DNA of 5,368 nt, taken from positions 1-5,368 of the forward strand of contig JAGPCH010000137.1 in NCBI GenBank assembly GCA_018058125.1, given 5' to 3'. The notes beneath the pieces are model-generated. The model was not told where the DNA came from, made no database searches, and worked only from the letters and a program-made list of their open reading frames with translations. How positions within the stretch are numbered: position 1 is the first letter of the stretch; each line of letters opens with the position of its first letter. The translations under genes were made by a program, and so were the position numbers. Shown piece after piece: positions 1 to 5,368 of this stretch. The DNA comes from Ignavibacteria bacterium (GTDB lineage Bacteria; Bacteroidota; Ignavibacteria; Tepidaquicellales; Tepidaquicellaceae).

Positions 1-39
1 TTTACAATCCAAACTTTTTCCTCCCTTGTGGTATCTCGC

Positions 40-79
40 GCTTTTCCGGACTCCGCTGATGCTGCTGACTCGGAGAAGC
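40..79 (+). other. Possible stem-loop in the GC-rich island
   Basis: Bases 40-49 pair with 70-79 as a 10-bp stem when read as plus-strand RNA: eight Watson-Crick pairs and two G-U wobbles, closing a 20-nt loop. The wobbles become A-C mismatches on the minus strand, so a plus-strand RNA would fold better. No T-run follows, so it does not look like an intrinsic terminator. Its function is unknown, and one stem of this size can occur by chance. Confidence 0.25.
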
Positions 80-103
80 CATGTAAAACATCCTGAGACT
101 CTT

Positions 104-118
104 AGGGTGATAAACCCT
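104..118 (-). terminator. Small hairpin downstream of the GH9 stop, weak terminator candidate
   Basis: Five-base arms (104-108 and 114-118) enclose a 5-nt loop, about 31 bp past the GH9 stop codon on the minus strand. The position suits a 3' end, but the stem is short and no U-tract follows it on that strand. It is therefore only a weak candidate. Confidence 0.2.
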
Positions 119-149
119 TCACTCACTTTCTGAATTCTATAATTTAATG

Positions 150-2594
150 TTATGGCCGGATCACTTGCACAAATTTCCCTGAATTATTAAATGCTAACAA
201 TATGTCAGATAGTCCGGTAATACCATCACCTGTGAGATCAGTATTTATGTATCCTGTATAAAATGATGATGCGTCATTATAAACATTTATTATATCTTCA
301 AGATCTATACTTCCGCTCTGGTCAGGATCACCATTGTATATGGCAAAAGTCTTTGGCTGTTCATCCACACGGACTTCATTCATTCCGAAAGCTCTGGATG
401 AATCCTGTGTAAAATCATACGTGAATGAACTTCCCTGAACATATGTTTCCCCTCCGGTCCTGCTCCAGGTTTCTATCGAATTTCTGTGTTTTAGCACGAT
501 ATAATATGTTCCCGATGCGGCATTTGAGAAATTAAAATTTCCGGCAAATGAAACTGAATCAATTACACTTACCGATGAATCCATAAAACCATACGGAGAA
601 GACGAACTTCTCAGATACGCTTTGACTGTATCTTTTATGTTCATAGAATTTGAATTCGGATCATAGAATCCCTGAATGATTATTTTTATATTGACAGCCG
701 GCGAAGAACTTAAAAATCCTGATATTAATCTGACATAAGCAGCCTGTGTATATATTGCCGGTTCGGTGATAGTCCATGAATTCTGAGGCCAGCTTGTATT
801 CCAGTCTTTATATGATTTTTGTATCGGCTGACCGAGAGGCGGAGTCACAAGCGCTGTATTACAAAGTGAATTGTATGAAGAACATCCGTTAGGACAGCAA
901 CCGTCTAGCGCATACGAAGGATTAACTCCGCCGGAAACAAATCCGGGAGCCGGACCATAGACAGAAACACCGGCTCTGTCCCACAAAGGACTTCCGTCTT
1001 CAAACCATGAATGATATATTTCTGAAATGGAATTCTCAGCGCCGTTGGCAGACATATTAGTTATATAACAAAATCCTGTAGGATTTATACCATTAAAGTA
1101 ATTAAGATATCCGAGCGCTGCTTCTCTGTATAATGAATTGCTCAGTGTATCCAGTTTATAGTTTATCATATTCATAAACATGATCCCCTGTCTGCCTTTT
1201 GTTGTATTACTTCCCCAGGTATAATTATTATTTGAAAGATATGCTCTGTAAGCATCTGTTTTGTTTATTAAAGCAGGCAAGTTATCCGCATTATTCGTCT
1301 TCATAGAATTTTTATATGCATTCTTTATAGCAGTAGAAACACCTGAGGATACTCCGGGCAAAGATGAATAATACAGCATCATGTTTTGCGCACCGCTTTC
1401 AAACGGATAAGCAAACGTCCATTGCATCAAATGTATCTGTGAATAATTATTTTCAAAATAAGTTTTATAACCGACATTTCCTGTGAGTGAATACAAAAAA
1501 CATGCCGCTGACATTTTTCTTACAAATTTTTCGTAAGAACCGACTTCTTGTTCACCGGCTCCAATAGTACCTGAATTATAAAAAGTAGAATCCGGATTCG
1601 CAGAAGCCCAGTTGTATGCGTTTACTGAAGCCGTCTGAAGTATAGATGCATAAGATGTTTGTCCTATACTGTTAAATTGAATTGCGGCAAGAGCAAATAA
1701 AGCTGATGCAGTTAAACTGGCTGAAGTATTAGACGGTCCGTAAAGTCTTTGATTATTATCAGCAGATGGAGGGCTTGCCGAACCAAAATTAGTCACTCCT
1801 ACTATACTTAATACGGATCCATTTGTATTCTGCATTTTCAATAGCCAGTCAAGTTCATATTTCACTTCGTCAAGTATATCAGGTATTCCGTTTCCTGATT
1901 CGGGAATATTGATATCATCCGTCCAGACAGTTTTGTTTTCACTGTATGCCAAAAGCAGATCCATCATCGGCTCAAATGCAAAATTAACATATTTGTTATA
2001 GTCGCCGGCATCATGCCATCCGCCGGATAGATCTTTTGAAGTGGCGGGAATGTTATTATTGTATAAACGGCAATCTGTATCCTGTAAACTTCCTTTATGA
2101 CATTCAGTATCAGTCCAGCCGGTTTGCGCATATGGTAAATTTTTCGCACATCCGCATCTCTGATAATAAAACGCTTTGAAGGTTTTTAGCAATACTTCCC
2201 TGTACACAAGATCATTTATTTCAAACTTATAAGAGCCTTTATTATTTGCAACATCAAATACATAATATGTACCGGGTAAAGTCAGTCCGGAAAAATCAAA
2301 CCACCATACTTTATCACCGCTTTGAATATGAGTGTTACCTGCATTCCATATAAATAACGATCCGCTGAATACTACCGAATCACTGTCCCATTTTCGAATT
2401 TGGAAAGTACTGCCCGGTGAATACGGTTCATTATTGTTATAACCGGTCACAGGATTGCTTATAACTGCAAATTTCTTATCCGTTGCTCTGTAACCAAACT
2501 GATCTGTTTTGATGTGATTATCTGTGACAGTTGGAGCTGAGAAAAGTAAACTTGAATATGTAAAACTTAAGAGAAAGAGAATAACTGTTTTCAT
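150..2594 (-). CDS. Secreted GH9 glycoside hydrolase (putative endoglucanase) with dockerin-like C-terminus
   Basis: This 814-residue exported enzyme probably hydrolyses beta-1,4-glucan (cellulose or a related polymer) by the inverting GH9 mechanism. Residues 1-20 form a signal peptide (K2, hydrophobic 4-18, likely cut after A20). Residues ~24-125 look like the cellulase N-terminal Ig-like domain, with the typical DQFGY opening. The GH9 barrel spans ~130-628. It carries GGWHDAGDY with the paired aspartates D195 and D198 (D198 the expected base), and TEPAIYTQAAY with E611 as the expected general acid. The usual HHR-like substrate site is replaced by YHSWF (H528). Ten cysteines (147, 149, 165, 175, 365, 509, 566, 567, 571, 578) suggest disulfides or metal binding. 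Residues ~634-745 form an unidentified, probably beta-rich module. Residues ~754-812 are two EF-hand-like loops (D756-D767 and D786-D797) resembling a dockerin. I see no carbohydrate-binding module and no clear type IX sorting tail. Family and catalytic residues are firm; exact substrate is inferred. Confidence 0.93.
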   Translation of the reverse strand: MKTVILFLLSFTYSSLLFSAPTVTDNHIKTDQFGYRATDKKFAVISNPVTGYNNNEPYSPGSTFQIRKWDSDSVVFSGSLFIWNAGNTHIQSGDKVWWFDFSGLTLPGTYYVFDVANNKGSYKFEINDLVYREVLLKTFKAFYYQRCGCAKNLPYAQTGWTDTECHKGSLQDTDCRLYNNNIPATSKDLSGGWHDAGDYNKYVNFAFEPMMDLLLAYSENKTVWTDDINIPESGNGIPDILDEVKYELDWLLKMQNTNGSVLSIVGVTNFGSASPPSADNNQRLYGPSNTSASLTASALFALAAIQFNSIGQTSYASILQTASVNAYNWASANPDSTFYNSGTIGAGEQEVGSYEKFVRKMSAACFLYSLTGNVGYKTYFENNYSQIHLMQWTFAYPFESGAQNMMLYYSSLPGVSSGVSTAIKNAYKNSMKTNNADNLPALINKTDAYRAYLSNNNYTWGSNTTKGRQGIMFMNMINYKLDTLSNSLYREAALGYLNYFNGINPTGFCYITNMSANGAENSISEIYHSWFEDGSPLWDRAGVSVYGPAPGFVSGGVNPSYALDGCCPNGCSSYNSLCNTALVTPPLGQPIQKSYKDWNTSWPQNSWTITEPAIYTQAAYVRLISGFLSSSPAVNIKIIIQGFYDPNSNSMNIKDTVKAYLRSSSSPYGFMDSSVSVIDSVSFAGNFNFSNAASGTYYIVLKHRNSIETWSRTGGETYVQGSSFTYDFTQDSSRAFGMNEVRVDEQPKTFAIYNGDPDQSGSIDLEDIINVYNDASSFYTGYINTDLTGDGITGLSDILLAFNNSGKFVQVIRP

Positions 2595-2710
2595 ATTGAG
2601 TATTTTAGATTATAAAAAGAATAAATAAATATTTTCAAAGCAGGTGAAAGTTAAAACTTCATTTCTATTTTTGGATATTTAAATTATACTTATCGAAATT
2701 ATTTTATTTT
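2595..2710. promoter_or_regulatory. Divergent intergenic region between the GH9 and GNAT genes
   Basis: These 116 bp separate two divergently transcribed units and must hold both promoters unless one lies inside a gene. The GH9-side promoter is visible. On the GNAT side only a -10-like TATACT (2685-2690) stands out, 20 bp before the ATG, with no convincing -35 at normal spacing. Both start codons are preceded by A/T-rich sequence without a Shine-Dalgarno motif. I see no clear operator palindrome. Confidence 0.5.
2609..2638 (-). promoter_or_regulatory. Sigma70-like promoter of the GH9 gene
   Basis: On the minus strand a TTGAAA -35 box (2638-2633) is followed after 18 bp by a perfect TATAAT -10 box (2614-2609). 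The -10 ends 14 bp before the GH9 start codon, so transcription starting about 7 bp downstream would leave only about 7 nt of leader. A TTTG overlapping the -35 (2639-2636) also resembles the Bacteroidetes -33 element, but the -7 side does not match TAnnTTTG well. AT-rich DNA yields false boxes easily, hence the moderate confidence. Confidence 0.5.
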
Positions 2711-3262
2711 ATGACAACTAATATAAGCTTTAAACCATTCCCTGAATTAAACTCCAGGAGTATTAATCTGCGCAGATTAAAATATGATGATAAAATTGAA
2801 TTATCAAGACTTCGATCTGATGACAGAGTAAATGAATTTCTAAAAAGGCCGGGAAAATTATCCGAAGACAGCGCAGGTAAATTAGTAGATAAGCTGAATG
2901 CAGGGATTGATAAAAATGAATGGATCATCTGGGCTGTTACATTACCCGGAGCTGAGAATCTGATTGGTACGATCTGCTTATGGAATCTTGATAAAGAATA
3001 TAGTCTGGCGGAAATAGGATTTGAGCTGATGCCTGAGCATCAGAAAAAAGGAATAATGTCAGAAGCCATTAAACTTGTTTTAGACTATGCATTCAATGAA
3101 ATGAAAATAGCCAGGATTGAAGGGTTTACAAATGATAAAAACCTCAGAGCTTTTAGTTTAATGGAAAAATCAGGATTTGTCAGAGATACAGACCTGGAAA
3201 ATGAGATCCGCATTAATGAACCTGATTTTGTAAATATGGTTGCTTATAAACTTGAAAAATAA
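2711..3262 (+). CDS. GNAT-family N-acetyltransferase, RimJ/RimL type
   Basis: This 183-residue cytoplasmic enzyme is expected to move an acetyl group from acetyl-CoA to an amine, either a protein N-terminus or a small molecule. The length and fold order match the RimJ/RimL (Acetyltransf_3) group. Residues ~17-25 (INLRRLKYDD) are the opening beta strand. A101-region EIGFEL is the central strand before the acetyl-CoA loop, and HQKKGIMSEA (110-119) is that loop, with Q111-K-K-G114 in the Q/RxxGxG/A position. The last position is M116 rather than G or A, a mild deviation. NDKNLRAFSLMEKSGF (141-156) is the conserved C-terminal motif. The ATG at 2711 is the natural start because the motif spacing is complete, although upstream sequence is T-rich with no Shine-Dalgarno. 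The gene is followed after 16 bp by the DUF6265-like gene, suggesting co-transcription. Family is firm; substrate is unknown. Confidence 0.88.
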   Translation: MTTNISFKPFPELNSRSINLRRLKYDDKIELSRLRSDDRVNEFLKRPGKLSEDSAGKLVDKLNAGIDKNEWIIWAVTLPGAENLIGTICLWNLDKEYSLAEIGFELMPEHQKKGIMSEAIKLVLDYAFNEMKIARIEGFTNDKNLRAFSLMEKSGFVRDTDLENEIRINEPDFVNMVAYKLEK

Positions 3263-3278
3263 TTATTTAAATTAAAAC

Positions 3279-3680
3279 ATGGATAAAATTAAAAAACTTG
3301 AGTGGCTTTCCGGACAGTGGGAAGGTATAATGGGATCAGGATTATATCACGAAGAGTGGGCAATTTCTGAAAGTAACGAATTAACGGGCAGAGCTTATTT
3401 GATTAAAGGCGGAGAGTTAACAGACAATGAAAAATTAAAAATACACACGATAGAAAACGAGGTATATTATACAGCAGATGTAAGTCATAATCCGGAACCG
3501 GTATCATTTAAATTAACAGAATGCTCAGATACTATTTTCATTTTTGAAAATCTTTTACATGACTTCCCTAAAAAGATCACTTATGAAAAGATAAATGAAA
3601 ATAATTTTATAGCTACAGCTGAAGCTGAGAAGGAAGGTAAAATTAGAAAACTGGTCTTTGATCTTAAAAGGATATATTAA
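3279..3680 (+). CDS. DUF6265-like small protein of unknown function
   Basis: This 133-residue protein has no signal peptide or membrane segment, so it is probably cytoplasmic. Its features fit the DUF6265 family, a small beta-rich, perhaps lipocalin-like fold. These are an N-terminal LEWLSGQWEG (7-16), then HEEW (24-27) with a conserved acidic-Trp pair, and a central FENLLHDFPKKITY block (89-102), where family members typically have a HDFP motif. The C-terminal part (110-132) alternates polar and hydrophobic residues as a final beta strand pair. A lipocalin-like barrel would suggest binding of a small hydrophobic ligand, but this is inference and no ligand or reaction is known to me. It starts 16 bp after the acetyltransferase stop with no Shine-Dalgarno and is likely the second gene of that operon. 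The family call is from memory of the motif pattern. Confidence 0.75.
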   Translation: MDKIKKLEWLSGQWEGIMGSGLYHEEWAISESNELTGRAYLIKGGELTDNEKLKIHTIENEVYYTADVSHNPEPVSFKLTECSDTIFIFENLLHDFPKKITYEKINENNFIATAEAEKEGKIRKLVFDLKRIY

Positions 3681-3682
3681 AT

Positions 3683-3705
3683 TTTTTGTTGCGATAAAAC
3701 AAAAA
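3683..3705. terminator. AT-rich inverted repeat in the convergent gap, weak bidirectional terminator candidate
   Basis: Perfect 8-bp arms (3683-3690 and 3698-3705) enclose a 7-nt loop between two converging genes, where a shared terminator is expected. The arms are almost pure A/T with one G-C pair each, so the stem is weak, and no T-tract follows on either strand. Position is the main argument in its favour. Confidence 0.25.
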
Positions 3706-3708
3706 TAA

Positions 3709-4791
3709 TTATCTGCTTAATTTCGGATCAAATGCATCTCTTAGTCCGTCACCAAGCAGGTTAACTGCAAATACTGTTATCATTATTGCTATTGAAGGGA
3801 AAATCGCAAGACCCCAGTTTGTTCCGACTACAATATATTTATAACCGTCAAAAATCATTTGACCCCAGCTGGCTGTTGGAGGTTGCACACCAAGGCCGAG
3901 AAAACTCAAACTTGCTTCAAATATTATAGCAGAAGCCAGACCAACTGTTCCTGTTACGATTACAGGACCAATACAATTTGGCAGAATATGTCTGACAATT
4001 ACTCTTGTAGATTTAAATCCAATAGCTTTAGTAGCTTCTACAAATTCAGATTCTCTTAAAGAAAAAAACTGACCTCTTACTATTCTCGCTATATCAACCC
4101 ACCCTGTCAGACCAATGGCTACAAATGCCTGCCATAATCCTTTACCTAAGACCACTGACAAAGCTATGATAAGCAGTATTGCAGGAAATGCAAAGACAAC
4201 ATTAACAACCCACATAACGACTACATCTGTTTTACCTCTGAAAAAACCTGCCAGCGAACCAAGTATGAGTCCGATAAAAATTGCTATGCTTTCCGAAATC
4301 AATCCAACTGCAAGACTGACTCTGCTGCCGTAAATTAATCTGCTTAAAACATCTCTTCCGAACCGGTCTGTACCAAGATAATACTTAATAGTTTTCATCC
4401 GGTTTCCGGATGATCCCTCAAGCTCTGAAACATCTATGCTCTCTTCAGCATCTCCATAATCTATATAATATACTTTATTATTTTCTTCTCTTACTATACG
4501 TTTTACCGGAATAAAACTATTTTCATTTTCATTATCAGCATTAGATTTCTTGATCAGCACATTACCTTCAAAACCTATTGGTTTAGCGGAATATTCAAGT
4601 ATCTGCTGATTAGGATCAAATGGAGCAATTAATGGCGCAAAGATTGCAGTTAAAGAAAGAAATATCAAAGTCCATAAACCTACCATTGCAAGTCTGTTCC
4701 TTTTTAATCTTTTCCATGAATAATAATACAGGTTATGACTTTTTTCATCCTGTATTACTTCATCTGCTGTTACTGCGGTCTCTGCCTGCAT
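3709..4791 (-). CDS. ABC importer permease, DppC/OppC type, with enlarged periplasmic insertion
   Basis: This 360-residue inner-membrane protein is one of two permease subunits of a dipeptide/oligopeptide/nickel-type ABC importer. After a cytoplasmic N-terminus come a transmembrane helix at ~35-56, the signature LGTDRFGRDVLSR (139-151), and the binding-protein-dependent transport domain (~155-355) with about five more helices. The EAA loop that contacts the ATPase is EATKAIGFKSTRVIVRHILPN (252-272), followed by SLSFLGLGVQPPTASWG (294-310), which is diagnostic for the C-type subunit. The C-terminal DPKLS is also typical. The segment 61-137 between helix 1 and the LGTD motif is much longer than the usual few tens of residues; it is polar, acidic and beta-like. 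The gene lies 41 bp after the partner permease, in a gap made of 7-bp repeats and lacking a Shine-Dalgarno. The start at 4791 gives the expected N-terminus. Substrate cannot be told from this subunit. Confidence 0.93.
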   Translation of the reverse strand: MQAETAVTADEVIQDEKSHNLYYYSWKRLKRNRLAMVGLWTLIFLSLTAIFAPLIAPFDPNQQILEYSAKPIGFEGNVLIKKSNADNENENSFIPVKRIVREENNKVYYIDYGDAEESIDVSELEGSSGNRMKTIKYYLGTDRFGRDVLSRLIYGSRVSLAVGLISESIAIFIGLILGSLAGFFRGKTDVVVMWVVNVVFAFPAILLIIALSVVLGKGLWQAFVAIGLTGWVDIARIVRGQFFSLRESEFVEATKAIGFKSTRVIVRHILPNCIGPVIVTGTVGLASAIIFEASLSFLGLGVQPPTASWGQMIFDGYKYIVVGTNWGLAIFPSIAIMITVFAVNLLGDGLRDAFDPKLSR

Positions 4792-4837
4792 TAAGTATTA
4801 AGTATTAAGTATTAAGTATTAAGTATTAAGTATTAAG
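4790..4837. repeat. Perfect 7-bp tandem repeat (TAAGTAT on the plus strand), nearly seven units
   Basis: Six exact TAAGTAT units occupy 4792-4833. Partial units at both ends extend the perfect 7-bp period to 4790-4837, 48 bp in all. The array fills the whole gap between the two permease genes. The TAA stop of the upstream permease (4835-4833) lies within a unit, and the first two bases of the downstream ATG (4791-4790) continue the period. Because 7 is not a multiple of 3 and each unit, read on the minus strand, contains TAA, successive units place stops in all three frames. Changes in copy number would alter the stop-to-start distance by 7 bp per unit without altering either protein. Function is unknown. 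Confidence 0.97.
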
Positions 4838-5368
4838 ATAATTTTACTTTTGGATCAAGATAAGCATAAATAATATCAACAAAAAAGTTTATTACAACAA
4901 AAATAATAGCGCTGAATAAAACCGTGCCTTGTATCATTGGAAAATCAAGTTTAAAAATTGCATCGATAGCCAGTAAACCTATACCCGGCCAGTTAAAAAT
5001 ATATTCAATAAAGAAAACACCACCCAGTGTAGCTGCCAAAGAAGCGCTAATTGTAGTTACAACCGGATTTAAAGCATTTCTGAGAGTATGTTTGAATATT
5101 ACCTTGTATTGACTTAGTCCTTTTGCTTTAGCTGTTCGTACATAATCCTGACTCATGACATCAAGCATCGAAGATCTTGTTATCCTTGCAGTAATCGCAA
5201 GCGGTCTTAATGCGAGAGTAAGCATTGGTAGGATAAGATATTGCCAGCCTTCGTTTATATAACCCGAAATTGGAAACCACTTTAAGATATGACCAAAGAG
5301 CCATGCCATAACCAGGCCGAAGGCAAATTGAGGAAAGGAAATTCCGAAAAGAGCAAACAGCATTGAGG
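4833..5368 (-). CDS. ABC importer permease, DppB/OppB type (C-terminal part; 5' end outside the window)
   Basis: This is the partner permease of the DppC/OppC-like subunit; together they form the membrane channel of a peptide- or nickel-type importer. The visible part covers about 178 residues of a family usually a little over 300, so the N-terminal half is beyond the right edge. The methionine encoded at 5363-5361 is internal: the frame stays open to the window end, and the residues around it (MLFALFGISFPQFAFGL) match the mid-protein helix of the family. Numbering from that methionine, the EAA loop is at 73-101 (DYVRTAKAKGLSQYKVIFKH onward), followed by GGVFFIEYIFNWPGIGLLAIDAI (114-136), a hallmark of the B-type subunit, and a final helix ending in the cytoplasmic DPKVKLS tail. 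The stop codon lies inside the heptamer repeat. Gene order B then C on one strand is usual for these operons, and the ATPases and binding protein are not visible. Confidence 0.93.
   Translation of the reverse strand, partial: SMLFALFGISFPQFAFGLVMAWLFGHILKWFPISGYINEGWQYLILPMLTLALRPLAITARITRSSMLDVMSQDYVRTAKAKGLSQYKVIFKHTLRNALNPVVTTISASLAATLGGVFFIEYIFNWPGIGLLAIDAIFKLDFPMIQGTVLFSAIIFVVINFFVDIIYAYLDPKVKLS

Larger units (their letters stand above)
1..149. other. Non-coding stretch downstream of the GH9 gene, with a GC-rich left part
   Basis: No recognisable gene lies here. Bases 31-80 are about 60% G+C, against clearly AT-rich surroundings. Short frames are open on both strands. The plus-strand frame runs from the window edge to a TGA at 94-96 and could be the tail of a gene entering from the left. 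A minus-strand frame from an ATG at 89-91 to a TAA at 2-4 would give 29 residues rich in S, Q, K and R. Neither resembles a family I know. Openness on both strands is expected by chance in short GC-rich DNA, so I call no CDS. The composition shift suggests a repeat, a gene remnant or a structured RNA, but the sequence does not decide which. Confidence 0.4.

Noticed and set aside
2..91. A 29-residue minus-strand peptide gene
   Set aside because: It has no known family or proper ribosome site, the opposite strand is open as well, and the length is well within chance for GC-rich DNA.
156..330. Type IX secretion sorting tail on the GH9 protein
   Set aside because: The C-terminus is a pair of calcium-loop repeats ending in VQVIRP. 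The typical sorting-tail pattern (an FNP-like start followed by a beta-sandwich ending in a basic residue) is not seen.
1964..2149. A 61-residue minus-strand frame inside the GH9 gene
   Set aside because: It overlaps strongly supported GH9 coding sequence in another frame and resembles no known protein. The same applies to short frames opposite the permease genes (3859-4059, 4115-4333, 4620-4808, 4924-5112) and opposite the GNAT gene (2704-2928).
2685..2690. Plus-strand promoter for the GNAT gene based on TATACT
   Set aside because: No -35 element lies at 16-19 bp spacing, and no TTTG element lies at the Bacteroidetes spacing. A single -10-like hexamer in AT-rich DNA is not enough.
2711..3680. 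A toxin-antitoxin pair (GNAT toxin plus small partner)
   Set aside because: TacT-type GNAT toxins are usually preceded by a small DNA-binding antitoxin gene. Here the partner follows, resembles DUF6265 and has no DNA-binding motif, and the acetyltransferase looks RimJ/RimL-like.
4790..4837. CRISPR array or origin iterons
   Set aside because: The units are 7 bp with no spacers between them, far too short for CRISPR repeats. No replication gene or AT-rich unwinding context with longer iterons is present.
4833..5363. A complete 176-residue permease starting at the ATG at 5363
   Set aside because: The frame stays open upstream to the window edge, and the sequence at this methionine matches the middle of DppB/OppB proteins, so the gene is cut by the window and not naturally short.

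Overview
The window is AT-rich bacterial DNA. It most resembles the Bacteroidota/Chlorobi/Ignavibacteria group, with Ignavibacteria-like organisms the best guess. This rests on protein features: a secreted GH9 enzyme of the Ig-like-domain type ending in a dockerin-like pair of calcium loops of a kind I associate with Ignavibacteria, and a small DUF6265-type protein. All four visible start codons are preceded by A/T-rich sequence without a Shine-Dalgarno motif, which is also common in that group. The lineage is inferred from these traits, not from a marker gene.

Layout, left to right. Bases 1-149 hold no recognisable gene. The first ~96 bases are locally GC-rich (about 60% over 31-80) and can form a stem-loop. 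A large minus-strand gene (150-2594) encodes an 814-residue exported glycoside hydrolase family 9 enzyme, probably an endoglucanase or related beta-glucanase. It reads leftward from a good sigma70-like promoter in a 116-bp divergent intergenic region. On the plus strand, two small genes 16 bp apart form a likely operon: a RimJ/RimL-type GNAT acetyltransferase (2711-3262) and a DUF6265-like protein (3279-3680). They converge, across 28 bp, on a minus-strand pair of inner-membrane permeases of a dipeptide/oligopeptide/nickel-type ABC importer: a DppC/OppC-like subunit (3709-4791) and, upstream of it, the C-terminal part of a DppB/OppB-like subunit (4833 to beyond the right edge).

The three units (polysaccharide hydrolase; acetyltransferase plus DUF6265; peptide importer) have no obvious shared pathway. 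The two permeases should work together as the heterodimeric membrane core of one importer, whose ATPases and solute-binding protein are not in the window.

The most unusual element is a perfect 7-bp tandem repeat (4790-4837, almost seven units). It makes up the entire gap between the two permease genes, supplies the stop codon of the first and touches the start codon of the second. Next in interest are the C-terminal module of the GH9 protein and an enlarged periplasmic insertion in the DppC-like permease. I did not find a complete new system such as a defence island, CRISPR array or mobile element.
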